Shown: positions 48,351 through 60,130 of the stretch, piece after piece
Numbering within the stretch: position 1 is the stretch's first letter
Layout of the letters: each line of letters begins with the position of its first letter
NCBI GenBank assembly: GCA_020342235.1
Contig: CP073215.1
Location: 434,001 to 498,000 of the forward strand
Length of the DNA: 64,000 nt
Direction: 5' to 3'
DNA from: Saccharomycopsis phalli
Taxonomy: Eukaryota > Ascomycota > Saccharomycetes > Ascoideales > Saccharomycopsidaceae
Program-made: the position numbers and the translations under genes
The notes under the pieces: model-generated
Told to the model about the DNA's origin: nothing
Database searches by the model: none
The model's input: only the letters and a program-made list of their open reading frames with translations

Positions 48351-50237
48351 ACTACTGCATTCACCCTCAATCAACTGTTTTGCCAGCTTCTCCTTTCGAT
48401 GCGACAACCCAACCAGTCTCGATGCCCTAGAAAAGAATGCATCATTGTTACGAGAGGCACTCTTCTCCAAAGCCCGGTTCAATAAATCATTGGCAATCTG
48501 ATCGTTCGAGGAAATCGCCAATGCACAGTGCAACGCCTCGATACTCTTAAACGTCTGCCCCATTTTCATATAAACCAACCCGATAGCCGCATATGTATTT
48601 GCATCCTTCACATTCATGCGAATAATCTCATGGAAGTTGTCCAACGCCCGCTCAAAGTCCCCGAGTTTTCTATACACATGGCCGAGGTTATTGTTGATGC
48701 TTACCCACGACTTTGAGTCGCTATTTAAATTCTTTGCTTCTTTGCGGGCCTTGGTGAGGTAGTGTTCTGCCTTGGTCAACTCGTTTTTGTGAAAGCACAC
48801 CACACCTAGCTCATTGAGAAGAAGAGGGTCCACTGGACAGACGTCGTAAGAAGCTAGCATGTACTCCTCGGCAAGTAACAAGCTGTTCATTTGCAAATAC
48901 TGCATTCCAAGAAACAAGTTTGGCAAGTGGGTACCAGGAAACAATCTGGCGGCGGTGGAATATGCACTTATTGCTTGTTCATGTTCACCTTCGGCAGCAA
49001 ATGTATGGGCAAACCCGATCCACGCTTGGCCAAAGTACGGATTGACCGACGAAGCTTTGGAAAAGTATTTGCGCGACTCGGCAATGCGGTTAATTGAAAG
49101 ATAATATATGCCGATTGCAAGCCAGGTGATACAGTCCTTGGGATAGTGCTCGGCGAGTTTGTTGGCAAGAAGGAACAAGCGGTTTTTGCCTCCAAGTTCG
49201 TGCAAGACGCTCAAATAAACGGGCATAATGTTGAAGTTGAACTCGTCAATAGAAAGCACCTTTTCACAGACCTCGGAACACTGCTCGAACTTGCACTGGG
49301 TGAACAAGAGCTTGGCACGTGACGTAAGAATACTGGAGTTTGTTCCCAACGAGTACTCTTCGTCAAGCAAGGTTTCGGCCTGGCGAACTTTGGGCACGTT
49401 GATGTACTTGTTGAGTCTTGTGACATACAAGTTGCGGATCAATTCGCCGTTATCTTCCAAATCTTCAAAGTTGAGGCACTCCAACAAGTCCCACTCTTCA
49501 GCTGGTGTGAGAAAGTTGTTGGTTATAAGGGCATCAAATGCTTCGTAGCACTTCACATCAATGAGCACGGCTTCCTTGTAGCACTGCTTTGCCCTCTCGA
49601 AGTTGTTCTGGTGGCTATAGACATGTCCTCTCAAGTAGCACATGGACGACTCCAACTTGATACCCCCGTCCTGGTTCTTGACACGGCTGTCGCTTTTGAA
49701 CGGGTTATTCTCGCCAATCACGTCCAAAGCCTCGTCCCACCTGCCCAATTTCGCAAGGCACATCCCGTCCAAGTATCGGCAGCTCACCGATTGTGACGGC
49801 TCACTTTGAGCAAGAAGCTGGTGGGCTCGGAGGAAGTTCCCCAGCGAATAGTGTGCCTGGGCAAGCCAGAAGGCGTCGTTTGCGTCCTTTGTAAGCGCAA
49901 ACACCTTGTCTCCAATATACGCTGCCGTCTGGTAATGGTGCTGCATCAAGGCATCATGCCTCCACAAGCGAAGCTTCTCGGCCTGAGACAACGGCTGGTC
50001 CTGGACCAGCGACTGCAGCTCAAACAGATTGCTATATCGCTGAGGAGTCTGTTGTAACGGCGACGGGAAATGGCTCTGGTGCCGAGGGTTCACGGGCACT
50101 TTTGGCGCCACAGGGGTGTTGAAAAGCTGGTTCTGTGGCGTGTTGTAGCTGTCTGACACGCGCCGCGCATGTGCCAAGAGCGGCGAAATCGCCAATGTCG
50201 AGTTATTGGGGCTTGAAGTCTTGTTGGCCTTGGACAT
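48324..50237 (-). CDS. CDC16: Anaphase-promoting complex subunit Cdc16 (Apc6), TPR protein
   Basis: 637 residues; S. cerevisiae Cdc16 has 840 with longer disordered ends. The APC/C is the ubiquitin ligase that triggers anaphase and mitotic exit; Cdc16 is one of its TPR scaffold subunits. The N-terminal about 80 residues are low complexity with S/T-P sites. TPR repeats begin near 85 (QAEKLRLWRHDALMQHHYQT) and include YFSKASSVNPYFGQAWIGFA, AEEYMLASYDVCPVDPLLLN and NNLGHVYRKLGDFERALDNF, ending near 580. The C-terminus is acidic (GECSSEEDAMEIE). The single ATG at 50237 is the natural start. The gene's 3' end shows degenerate duplication. Confidence 0.95.
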   Translation of the reverse strand: MSKANKTSSPNNSTLAISPLLAHARRVSDSYNTPQNQLFNTPVAPKVPVNPRHQSHFPSPLQQTPQRYSNLFELQSLVQDQPLSQAEKLRLWRHDALMQHHYQTAAYIGDKVFALTKDANDAFWLAQAHYSLGNFLRAHQLLAQSEPSQSVSCRYLDGMCLAKLGRWDEALDVIGENNPFKSDSRVKNQDGGIKLESSMCYLRGHVYSHQNNFERAKQCYKEAVLIDVKCYEAFDALITNNFLTPAEEWDLLECLNFEDLEDNGELIRNLYVTRLNKYINVPKVRQAETLLDEEYSLGTNSSILTSRAKLLFTQCKFEQCSEVCEKVLSIDEFNFNIMPVYLSVLHELGGKNRLFLLANKLAEHYPKDCITWLAIGIYYLSINRIAESRKYFSKASSVNPYFGQAWIGFAHTFAAEGEHEQAISAYSTAARLFPGTHLPNLFLGMQYLQMNSLLLAEEYMLASYDVCPVDPLLLNELGVVCFHKNELTKAEHYLTKARKEAKNLNSDSKSWVSINNNLGHVYRKLGDFERALDNFHEIIRMNVKDANTYAAIGLVYMKMGQTFKSIEALHCALAISSNDQIANDLLNRALEKSASRNNDAFFSRASRLVGLSHRKEKLAKQLIEGECSSEEDAMEIE

Positions 50238-51420
50238 GGTTTACAAATTCCTAGCGAGATCTTTAAAGTGGATGAGTGCACGTGATATGTAAAGAGATCA
50301 CATGGTATATCAAAACACTCAAATATCACGTGATGTGAAAATACAATGTAGTATTTGTTCACGTGATTATGTCCAACATGACGGCAAACTCAGCACGACA
50401 AATTCAGCACGACAAATTCAGCACGACAAATTCAGCACTCAGCAGAATCGTAGGGTTTTCTTGGTAGATGATTCGCACTTTTTAATCTAGGCATTGTATA
50501 TTTATACATTGGCAAAGCATACCTGGTCCATATACCCAGCAGTTTGCTCCATGTATATCCAACAGTCTGCCCCATGTATATCCAATAGCCTGCTACATAA
50601 TACATGATGTTACTAAATACAAAACAAATATTAATACTTCAAAAGGACCAACTCCTAACAAGCTAGCTACGTTTTTGAAAACATGAGGTTGAAAATATTC
50701 TGCCCGTCTGGACTGGTGGAATCATACATTGAAAACGCTATCATGCTACCCACTGGCTTGAAAAGCCCATTCTCAAGACCCTGTCACACTACCTCAACTC
50801 TAAGCCTGGAAAGCTCATTCTCAAGACTACCGCACTTTTACCAACGTCAGCCAAAGGTTTTGTTCTTGAAGCAGGAAATGAATAACGGCACGGTTCTAGT
50901 TGTAGACGGTAAAGTATAATCCCACCGAGTCTAGTATTGCTCCATAATAAATTTGACTCAATTTCAGAGTCAAACCCAAAATACAACAATTGTGCTAGAT
51001 GATCCATTGAACATGGACAAAATGCACTGTAGAAAACATACAGGACCTTTGGATCATTGATATACTTGATTAAAGGAGAAGGAAATGAGATGTCCTAAAT
51101 AATCCATTGGTTAGTTGGCCAGCCTTTTAATTAGCTTTATTAATTTGAGATCTTGCCAATCTGACATGATTACTTTCTCCATTGACGCAACACCCATGAT
51201 ATATGTTATTATTCACCTACATCACCCATAAATCTGGCAATATCATTCTAATAAAATGGAAAATTCCATCTTGTAGTGGCCATTAAAATCAATCAATATA
51301 CCACTTACACCACAAGATCTTGCTGGTGGAACAATTCTTCAATACAAATGACAAGTCCAACTCTTTCACTACTTCCAATTCCATTACAATAATATGCCAA
51401 TGTTTATTAACAATGCTATT
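50238..51420. other. Intergenic, CDC16 promoter side
   Basis: Several CACGTGA words lie within 50278-50370, a possible bHLH-type site cluster near CDC16. The rest shows no gene. Confidence 0.4.
50380..50435. repeat. 14-bp minisatellite, 4 units
   Basis: ACGACAAATTCAGC units, three perfect and one diverged, plus a partial unit. Confidence 0.88.
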
Positions 51421-52338
51421 CTAACTAACCAACACATCATTCTCATTCTCAATCTCAATCTCAATAGCCGGTCTCTTTCTTTTATTCTTCTTACCATTGC
51501 CGTCTCCTTTCTTGTCCTCATGGAAATTGTCCTTGCTGTGCTTCTCAATCCGCTTAAGATTCTCGTCATCGTCGTTGTCTTCATCATCATCATCATCATC
51601 ATCATCCTCCTCATCGTCCTCCTCATCACTTCCCCCCAACCACTTTTCCAAATCCTCAACCTCCACCATTTCATCCTCATCATCTTCTTCCACATACTCA
51701 ACCTCTCCAAGATCTTCCTCTTCCTCCTCCTCCTCCTCTTCTTCTTCCTCCTCCTCTTGAACTTCACCCAACACTTTCTTCCATATCTTCTCATCCACAT
51801 TCAAAGGCTTGTCACCATAAGCCCCGCTCTTCAATCGCGTCAACAACTCCTTCTCAATCGACTTCTCAATCTTAGCTGCACTCAATGCCTTCCGTTCCCG
51901 ATTCTCCTCCCGACGCTTCACCTTTGGCGCCACACCCACATAATGCCGCTCCTCCTCTCGAAGAGCCATTCGCCGTTCTGTAATGGCTATCTGGGTAAAC
52001 TTGGTCAACCTCTGCTTGCATTTGTGAATAAGAAACTTGTTCCAGTACAACAAGTGCTCGTCAATCTGAGTAAGCGCCTTCTCATAGTTCTTCAGCAACT
52101 TGATCCGCTCCCAGAGCCGCGAAGGCGTGTGTGCCCTTTCCACGGTTTTCATGTATAAATACAATCTCCCATCGACGTTTTTGACCGTGGCATATTTGGA
52201 GTTTGCCAACGGACACGACTGCCGACTACACAAACCAGTAACGTTGTACTCGTTCCGGCAAAAGGTCTGGTAGTCTGTCTTGAGCTTGAATGAGCAAAAT
52301 TGCTGGTTGATGACTTGCCAAATAATTTCGTCTGACAT
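51421..52338 (-). CDS. MAK16: Ribosome biogenesis protein Mak16
   Basis: 305 residues (S. cerevisiae 306). Mak16 is a nucleolar factor for early 60S assembly and works with Rpf1. The conserved N-terminal half is present: [40 protein letters not shown] (Cys residues that bind zinc), and [20 protein letters not shown]. The C-terminal third is a long Glu/Asp run (about 200-265) followed by a Lys-rich patch ([14 protein letters not shown]), a typical nucleolar tail. It shares its strand with CDC16 and OSH3. Candidate RRPE and PAC-like motifs lie just upstream. Confidence 0.96.
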   Translation of the reverse strand: MSDEIIWQVINQQFCSFKLKTDYQTFCRNEYNVTGLCSRQSCPLANSKYATVKNVDGRLYLYMKTVERAHTPSRLWERIKLLKNYEKALTQIDEHLLYWNKFLIHKCKQRLTKFTQIAITERRMALREEERHYVGVAPKVKRREENRERKALSAAKIEKSIEKELLTRLKSGAYGDKPLNVDEKIWKKVLGEVQEEEEEEEEEEEEEEDLGEVEYVEEDDEDEMVEVEDLEKWLGGSDEEDDEEDDDDDDDDEDNDDDENLKRIEKHSKDNFHEDKKGDGNGKKNKRKRPAIEIEIENENDVLVS

Positions 52339-52363
52339 TAGAGGTACAAACTACTCCAGAGCT

Positions 52364-52386
52364 AAAAATTTTTTTTATGCAATGAG
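52364..52386 (-). promoter_or_regulatory. RRPE-like and PAC-like motifs upstream of MAK16
   Basis: AAAAATTTTT (52364-52373, RRPE core, palindromic) and GCAATGAG (52379-52386, one mismatch from PAC GCGATGAG) lie 26-48 bp from the ATG. This pair marks ribosome-biogenesis genes in yeasts. The closeness to the ATG is unusual. Confidence 0.4.
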
Positions 52387-52439
52387 GTTACCCGGGGATA
52401 TGAATGTCAGGAATCTGCATGAGCCATTGAAATTACAAT

Positions 52440-52632
52440 TGATTGAATTACAATTTGGAGACTGATTGAATTATAATTTGATGGCGATTGATTGAATTAT
52501 AATTTGATGGCGATTGATTGAATTATAATTTGATGGCGATTGATTGAATTGTGATTGACTAAATTACAATTGACTAAATTACAATTGACTAAATTACAAT
52601 TGACTAAATTACATCTAACCAAATCACATCTA
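52440..52632. repeat. Compound minisatellite: 26-bp then 15-bp units
   Basis: Three to four units of GATTGATTGAATTATAATTT plus GATGGC, followed by about five units of AAATTACAATTGACT (15 bp). It lies between MAK16 and the 3' end of OSH3. Confidence 0.9.
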
Positions 52633-52702
52633 ACCAACACTATATAGACCATCCATAACACTACAAAACTCTACTAAAATGTCTATTTAATACTGCTCAA
52701 GT

Positions 52703-55177
52703 CTAATTCTTTTGCGCCTCGTTCATTTGTAAATCACACAACCCAGCCCAATCTTGCGTCTTTCTACGGTGCCAATAGCCCTTTTCGCCGGTTATAAACT
52801 TCCAGTTCAACAAGATATCGTCCTTTTTAGTGCTTGGGTCCTGGGTAAAAAAACCAGGCACATGTGTTTCCTTGTTGATCTCCATGGTCTTTCTGCGGTC
52901 TCTCTGAAGTTGCTCTAGCCGGAGTTTCAACGTCTCGGCCTCATCGGGCGACGAGCTCTCGTACTTTTGCAAATCAGGACGAAGCCGCGAGTCTGTTGGC
53001 GGCAATTTTCCATTTTCAATCACTGTGATTTCATTCAACTCCGCTGCAAACCCCGTGAACCCCCACTTTTTATGTGACAGAGGCAAGAGCCGGTTGCACG
53101 ACCAAATCTCCGGCCCATCCTTCTTTTTCCCATTGAGGTTTTCCGTCATCCAAATACACTCTGTCCAAGTCCCTTTGGCAAACACTGGTCGCGGAGAGTC
53201 GCCCTGGTACGAGGTGATATGGAGCTCTTCTGCACGACCCGAGAAAAATCCCGCGGACTTGAACTCCACCACAGTGCGTTCGCCTCTAGAGCTCGTCACC
53301 GTGAGGGTTTCGACCGGCTCGATGTACTTTTCGCCGGCAATAAGGTTACGGAGCACGGTTGTGGGCTGGCACCATTCAAAGACCTCGCCGGTTGGCTTGA
53401 GGAGCAACTTGAAGGAGCCCTTGTTGATAATTTCCATTGTCTTGCCCCAGAACTTATTTGTCGGCATGATGGTGGCGTTGATTTCCCAATTTTCGTGGCT
53501 GATGTTGAGACAGAAGATCGCGGGCCGGTGGCACACTTTTTCAAGCACCAATCTGTAGCTGAGGTCTTCTCGAACAAGCTCGTAGGTTTCGCCAAGGAGC
53601 GGCATGAATGGTTTCCGAAGACTGCGCTCCTTATCGCGGAACGACGACAAGTAGCTGGTAGCAAACGCAGCAATGTACAAGTACTTTTCGTCGTCGTCCG
53701 CCAACAACGCCTTATCAATGAGCCCCGTGTACTCAAAGAACTCTGCAAACTTCTGGAGCATCGTGAGTGGCTCGTTGGACGTCACCGGGAGTGCGATTGA
53801 CGACATGTCGGTACCGATATTCTTCTTGAGTGTCTGAAGGATCGACGGCGGGGTCGTGGTGCTCTCGTTGATGTCTGAGCGACGCTTCACCGAGCTTGGA
53901 AGCTCCTGAAGTGGATACAAGTCGTCGTCTTGTGCCACGACAACCGACCGCGACGATCCGGTACCGGCCGAAACCTCGTTGACGTCGTCAAAATCTTCCT
54001 GAATATCCACAACCAACACCCCCGACCCTGCGTCCTCCTGGGCGTCGAAAAAGCTGTCGCTCGAAAGCGATCCGGCCGAAGTGTCGTGGGAGTTTTTCTC
54101 CAAGTGAATGATCCGCTGCAAAAGATCGCCCAAGCCGGCCAAACGGCCACACACCGATTCGGAGTCGCTCACCGACCCAGCAAGCTGCAGCTCAAGCGAC
54201 GACTCGCTCAGAGGAAGCGGCGAAGGCACACGCGACGACTCGGACGTCACCCGTCGCTTAAAGAGCGCCTTGCGCTCTGGCTCATCACGTGACTTGTAAT
54301 GGGCCAGTTTTAACAGGGCAGCGAGGCTCGAGGCCGAGGTCTGGATGAGGTCGAGTTCCTTTTGGAGGAGTGTTAGGCTTCCAAGCACGCTGGTATTGTC
54401 AAGCAGAGTACGTTCGGGCGGGGTCTTGAGGTGGTCGGCCTTGAGCTGCTCCAAAGTCGAGACCCAGACCTTGAAATCTACCTCGTTGAGTGCCTTGAGA
54501 TGCCATATTTCAAGCCCAGAGTCGATGATGATCTGTTTGGAGTGTGGGAGCGCGGTAATGACCACAGTTTTGATGTACATGTTGCCTCTGACCACCGACA
54601 GTTGGTCATTTAGGTAGTAGTTGAGCACTCCGTGAGTGGAATTGAGACTGAAGAACCGCCGCTGGTACGACTTGGAGTTCTTCTTGCGCTTCCGCTTGAG
54701 CAAGATCCCACTGAGGTACTTGCCCTGCCGCGAAGTCACCACGTTGCTCACTGAGATCTGCAGGTCCAGGCGGGGGCGCGCCGCCCAGACCTCACCCGGC
54801 CCGTCCAGCACCTCGGCCAGACCCGCCGGAAGCGTTTCGAGGCTGAACAGGAGCGTCTTGCCTGCGCTCTTGGAGAAGGTGTTGTCAAAGACAAACGCGT
54901 AAACTGCGCCCTGATCGACGGAAAACTCGTGGCAGTGCGACTCGTTTGCAGCAAGCTTGCCATTGGTCCAAAAAAGATGAAGATTGTTCCGGTCGAGCTT
55001 CTGTTCCAAGGAATCGTCCGGATGGCTTGATATCGCGGAAGCAGAGTCATGGCAGCGATATACCGAGACAATGATTGATTTTTTGAGAGGCTTGATCCGC
55101 CACTTTACCAAGGAGTTGTCGGGGACTTTTATCCATTTGATGAGGTAGTTTTTCGGCCGGACTTCGAGGGTTTCCAT
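52703..55177 (-). CDS. OSH3: Oxysterol-binding protein homologue, Osh3 type (GOLD-PH-ORD)
   Basis: 824 residues from the ATG at 55177 (METLEVRPKN), which aligns with the start of S. cerevisiae Osh3; the upstream ATG at 55312 would add 45 unrelated residues. Osh3 acts at ER-plasma membrane contacts, exchanging lipid for PI4P. Order: N-terminal GOLD-like domain (about 1-130); PH domain (about 160-255: YLSGILLKRKRKKNSKSYQR, ending LEIWHLKALNEVDFKVWVST); Ser-rich linker; an FFAT-like acidic stretch (FFDAQEDAG) near 400; and the sterol-binding ORD from about 470 with KPFMPLLGETYELV and KFWGKTMEI. The ORD fingerprint, usually EQVSHHPP, reads EKVCHRPA, so the second PI4P-contacting His is Arg. Confidence 0.95.
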   Translation of the reverse strand: METLEVRPKNYLIKWIKVPDNSLVKWRIKPLKKSIIVSVYRCHDSASAISSHPDDSLEQKLDRNNLHLFWTNGKLAANESHCHEFSVDQGAVYAFVFDNTFSKSAGKTLLFSLETLPAGLAEVLDGPGEVWAARPRLDLQISVSNVVTSRQGKYLSGILLKRKRKKNSKSYQRRFFSLNSTHGVLNYYLNDQLSVVRGNMYIKTVVITALPHSKQIIIDSGLEIWHLKALNEVDFKVWVSTLEQLKADHLKTPPERTLLDNTSVLGSLTLLQKELDLIQTSASSLAALLKLAHYKSRDEPERKALFKRRVTSESSRVPSPLPLSESSLELQLAGSVSDSESVCGRLAGLGDLLQRIIHLEKNSHDTSAGSLSSDSFFDAQEDAGSGVLVVDIQEDFDDVNEVSAGTGSSRSVVVAQDDDLYPLQELPSSVKRRSDINESTTTPPSILQTLKKNIGTDMSSIALPVTSNEPLTMLQKFAEFFEYTGLIDKALLADDDEKYLYIAAFATSYLSSFRDKERSLRKPFMPLLGETYELVREDLSYRLVLEKVCHRPAIFCLNISHENWEINATIMPTNKFWGKTMEIINKGSFKLLLKPTGEVFEWCQPTTVLRNLIAGEKYIEPVETLTVTSSRGERTVVEFKSAGFFSGRAEELHITSYQGDSPRPVFAKGTWTECIWMTENLNGKKKDGPEIWSCNRLLPLSHKKWGFTGFAAELNEITVIENGKLPPTDSRLRPDLQKYESSSPDEAETLKLRLEQLQRDRRKTMEINKETHVPGFFTQDPSTKKDDILLNWKFITGEKGYWHRRKTQDWAGLCDLQMNEAQKN

Positions 55178-56508
55178 GGTACCTGGTTCCGTTGTGGTTG
55201 GAAATGTACACGTTCCGCGGGGCGCATAGCAAAGGCGGGTAATATATGATGCAGCCAAGTGGAAAATTACAATCAAGGTATTTAACGTATGTGAGGTATT
55301 TAATGTATGCAAGCCATTTAATGTAAGGTATTTAAGACGGTTTCATAACTGTTTGCACCGTGCTAGTGACTTTTTGGTGCCGGCGTATAAACCAAATTAC
55401 CAGGTCACGTGTTTGTATGTGAGTGTGCATGAATCCTGTCTGAGGGTCGTGAGCTATTACGGAGTCTGATTTCACATTGGCGTGATTATTCACTTGTAGT
55501 CGTTTATATTACTCTCGGTTGTCGTGGATTTTCAGATCATTGAGTGAGGGTCCATCAGTTTGACTAGTTGAGTTTTCAACTCTGATGTTGTCTTTCAAGG
55601 TTTCATGGCCAAACTGGAGGAATCTCCAGAAATCAGCAAGAATCGTCAGAAATCAGCAAGAATCGCCAGAAATCAGCAGGAAAATCAGCAAGGAAATTGA
55701 AAGGATATTGAAAGAAAATTAAAAGAAAATTGGAAGGAAATTATGAGAAAGTTGAAAGACCATAGGGCAGACAACTGCAGGGAAAATTGCAGCAGAAAAT
55801 CGCAGCAGAAAATTGCAGTAGAAAATTAGTCCCTCATCCCCATTACACAAAATGGCCAAATATTAAATCACCACTTTGACGTCGACTCCAAATCATCATT
55901 CAATAAAAGAAAACCCTACAATTACATTTGCCCAGCACCACAGGTCCTCATTAGAGATTTCCGGACAACAAATCAAAGCACCAACAAGCGCTAGCTCATT
56001 TGCATCTACTAAATCATTGCCACTGGCGTTTTTTTACAACCACAATGGAAATGAAATAAACATATATTCGCAGTTTGATAAAGAAATCAACTCATATTCA
56101 AGTCAGATAAAGAAATTATTTCAACATAAATATCTTTCCAAATGAAATCATGAGCTAAACACCCAACAATAGCTTTCTTTGGACCTCCTATAGACTTTGG
56201 CAATAAGACACAACTCAAGAAATGTTTCCACGAAATAAAAGGCAATAAACTAGAGGAAATAACAAAGGCATCACCAAAAGCCCAAAACTATCCGCATTCA
56301 ATACACAATCCAACGTACAAACAAACTCAGACATCAGGAGCACATATCAACAAACTCAAGTCCAAAAACCTAGCAGTTGTCATTACAGGACTTGTTCTGC
56401 TGTCGACTCGACAATACACCACACTCAACGGTCAAATATGGTATCACACTGACTTGTACAATATAAATGGCATTACAATACAAGAATATTACAATATAAA
56501 TGACATCC
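55178..56508. other. Intergenic with A-rich degenerate repeats
   Basis: Short degenerate repeats GAAATCAGCAAGAATCG (55628-55690) and GCAGCAGAAAATCGCAGCAG (55780-55830). A direct repeat of TATTTAA-TGTA words lies at 55277-55345. An 89-codon frame at 55876-56145 has no features. No gene supported. Confidence 0.45.
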
Positions 56509-56513
56509 AATAC

Positions 56514-56921
56514 TGTCGTGGTTAAACAACCACTGCATAACAGTTCACTTAGGCAATGACAACATCAGTGTAATATTATAGACCTACGGCATTAATCAGA
56601 CTGAGATACTTCGTCAATATTATTGACGAATGATGTGAAGTCTGATTCCGTACGATATGACACAAACGGCACTGCGCCGTACACCGTCTTTACGGTGTAT
56701 GTTAGAGCCACTCTAGCATAGTGAATCTGATCCCTATAAATAGAGATCAGATTCCAACATAGGGGGAAAATTCAATTTTACCTGAACAATTGAGCTAGAC
56801 ATTAAGTCTAGCAGAGCCCAATCCGGTTATCCAGATCCTAAAGGAACAAAACAAATAATTAAGTAGTTTATAGTTTACCATAATACTATGTCTATTTCAG
56901 ACGATACTATTAACTACGACA
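56514..56921. repeat. Solo LTR, family E (408 bp), rich in hairpins
   Basis: Ends TGTCGTGGTTAA and TTAACTACGACA form a 12-bp inverted repeat with one mismatch, and the 5-bp target duplication aatac lies on both sides (56509-56513 and 56922-56926). A TATAAATA box is at 56735. The centre holds several short palindromes, e.g. TTCGTCAATATTATTGACGAA and GAATCTGATC/GATCAGATTC. The only copy in the window. Confidence 0.8.
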
Positions 56922-56926
56922 AATAC

Positions 56927-57095
56927 AGTTGACATCACAATATAAATGACATCACAATACAGCCGATACAAATGACATCACAATACAAAAATACGACAAA
57001 TAATATCACAACAAATAATATCACAACAAATAATATCACAACAAATAATATCACAACAAATAATCTCACAACACATAATATCACAACACAATCGA
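56927..57095. repeat. 15-bp minisatellite (TATCACAACAAATAA), about 6 units
   Basis: Follows the solo LTR. It is preceded by related GACATCACAATATAAAT words that also occur left of the LTR at 56440-56508, so the LTR landed inside a pre-existing repeat tract. Confidence 0.88.
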
Positions 57096-59959
57096 CATTC
57101 AGAAGAGATTATTGCATCTCAAAGTGACCCCAGTCCACTACACCTCACTAATAACTAATTTGTCTAGAAAATCCTCCACTAATATAACTCCAAAGACATA
57201 TCACACATTACCCACAAATAATGGACAATATCCACAGCCCTTTCATACCTCCAGGACCCACTTCAAATTCCAGATTTGAATCAACGGGAACCATATGATA
57301 GAACCTTTCAACGGAATCATAGCAGCTGATATCAATGTTCATCCCGGATTTACATCTTGCGTTAGCCAGAGCACAGCAAATGTTAATAACTTTATACCAA
57401 GATATTAGGCAACCACGCTCCAATGAATCTAATCAATAGATAAACAAAGAAGTGGTTCACTGAGAAAGCAAAGGACGTACAAGGTGCATTACCCTTCTTA
57501 TAAACTGGGGCGATGCAGTACACAGCAAATCTTTCAAAAAATAGCCAGAAAAGCTAAATCCAGATGTTGGAATATCTTCCTATAAAGATTGGATATAGCC
57601 AACATTTGGGTGGCCTCCAGTATGTGCGTCCAACAATACATAATAAGATAAAAATGTACAAGAAAGAACGTGGAACATCCATGATACCCAAATCACAGTG
57701 GTAGAGAGGTCATCACTGGCTTTATTCTAATTATACAAAACTCATCTAACAGGCACTGTATCACTCTCCAAGTAGGAAAGCTACAGTATCATCGGCTACC
57801 TAAAGAAAGGATCACCAGACCAGGTTGTGCAAAGGATGTGAAAATTCTAGTAAACAACACAAGATCAACCAGTGACCCGCTTAAAGTCAACCAGAGATCC
57901 ACTTGATGCCAAAAAGAGACCCACTCAATCAGAAAAACCGCCAGATTATGCCAGGCACATTGGCTCGGTTGCTGACTTTTTTACAAAACCAGAGCAGTCG
58001 AGTAAAGTTGGCGAAAATAGTAAAATCAGCCACTAGATAGGTTTAAAGTTCCGCAAGGTTTACATCATCAATCCTATTAATGATTTGTTTGCACGACCTT
58101 TACAGATGCATCAGAGTGCCGTGGCCCGTACTAATCAAGTCAAAAAAGAACAGTAGGCAGCTAAAGACTAACGCAAGACAGTTGGAGAATAATAACAGAC
58201 AGCCAAAGTATGTCTTCAATGTCATGAGTTCACAATGATAATGCCAATGAATACACTATTCAGATTAATCGTACAATTTATTGCATCAATAATACACGTG
58301 CGGAGCGTTAGTTAACGTGCCCTCGATTTAATTTCATGGTTCATCTTGTTTACAATCCTTAGCCAAATTGATGTTGAAATGGATCACGTCTCTGCAGAAT
58401 AGATGACCGTTTTGCGTCAGGTACCTGGTAACTGGATTCGGAAACCGCATACAATATTCGCGCAACCTAAAACGAATCTATTCCCAATTAAGCAAGATAA
58501 ACAAGGGTCTAAATGGTTTCTAATTTAACATGGCAATACGCAGAATTGGCACCACATGGAGCATATGTATTATCATGCCTCTTATAGTTCAGTTTCCAGT
58601 AAATTCTGATGAACATCCAGGGTGTATTTAAATTGTTTATACACCATGATCCTTATACTTTCTAAATGGGGTTGCCATGACGTAAACAGGGTGCTTACTG
58701 TCACTATCAAAACACAAGACAAAAATGTCAATAATCTTCACAGAGATAATGTCTTTGACACCTAGTCCAACAATTGCTAGTTTGAGGAGCGGGATATTAG
58801 TTGTGAAACTAGCAAGGATATTTTCACTGTAATGCCTTAGAATGAAGCTGTTAAATGAAGAAATTGAATGAAACTCTTGAATGAAACTTTTTAATACCTT
58901 TTGATAAAACTCTTTAGAGCTTTGAATGCACCCAGATGACCCATAACTTTCTGGAATGAGTATTCATAGTTTACACCAATGCAACATAACCTATGCATGT
59001 TACATTAAACCCACATGAGTGAAACATGGAGCTGGTACATGAATAATATTCATCAAAAAGTCGCTTCATTTTCATAATATTCCCCAATGGGGAACAGAAG
59101 GCCACGCCATGACCGTTGACTTGTGATTATTCAAGTGCTTCAAGGAGAAAATGTCAACTACGGGACGAAATAGAAGCATGACGCTATGATGTTTCAAACG
59201 AAAACTTGTCTAAGTTATGGTACCTTTCCCCTTGATTTGGGTTCCTCATTCCCAGAATCATCAAGTGTCTTGGCAAATATGTACAGCACAGGAACCACAT
59301 ACCCATGAAAACGAGCTAGCGCTAGTAAGTTAAGACATTCTGTACCCCTGGTCAACTTAATTAGTGGCATACTAATGGATGATTCTGGTTGCTATCTCTT
59401 GATTTCAAAAGACCCAGCAATGTTCTGCAACAGTTTAGTTTGTCTGGATGATTTCAGTACATCCCAAGAGGTCATCACCAGGCAGACAAGACGGCGAAGC
59501 CTTGATCACTGGGCTAAACGTACCTTGTCATTACCCTGAAATTGTCAAAGTATGTTGCCAAGTTAGACTGTTTGTCTGAATACAAAAATGTAGTCACCGT
59601 ACGAAAACTGCGTGTTCTTCTTGTGTCCTAATAGAGGAGTTGGTATGATACCAACTCTACGCGGCTATTCTATAATGATAAAGGCTACATGATTGTTTTG
59701 AAGAGGTACAACAGAATTCCATGTCTGAGTAGTACAACTGCAACTTGTGCTGGCATTCCAGTGGGCTCGTTTGACAGTCCAATTTTTGCAAATGATTGAA
59801 TTCCCTTGTTAAACTTGACTACTAAACAATAGTTTGCCATGGTATGTTTTTGCGCTTTTAATTTTCAACATCTGAACACATTAATATTTGTACCTTATTG
59901 TCTTTACGCGTTATCCTGTAGTGCATTGTTCTTGGTTTACAGATTGTTTCTACAACCAA
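57096..59959. other. Long gene-poor region
   Basis: 2.9 kb with no convincing frame on either strand. Noted: a short inverted repeat GATGTTGG...CCAACATT at 57563-57610. Codon-like composition is absent. It may hold a non-coding transcript or decayed sequence. Confidence 0.4.
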
Positions 59960-60130
59960 TGATATACGCAAGAGATACATACAAAAGATAAACACAAAAG
60001 ATACACGCAAAAGATAAACGCAAAAGATACACACAAAAGATAAATGCAAAAGATTCGTGCCTGTTGAATTGGCTGCGAACATTTGTCTGCATAGACTTTT
60101 TCAAATAGGCTTCTTTGCATGGGCCTTTTC
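59960..60130. repeat. AAAGATA-based repeats and GGCCTTCTTTGCAT repeats
   Basis: About seven ACACAAAAGATAAACGCA-like units (59975-60050), then three TTCTTTGCATGGCC-like units (60100-60145). Confidence 0.75.

Noticed and set aside
51394-52158. 254-codon plus-strand frame opposite MAK16
   Set aside because: A Leu/Ile/Ser-rich shadow of the acidic MAK16 tail.
57208-57423. 71-codon minus-strand frame (MERGCLISWYKV...)
   Set aside because: It reads somewhat protein-like but is short, isolated and has no recognisable motif. It could be a remnant; not enough to call.
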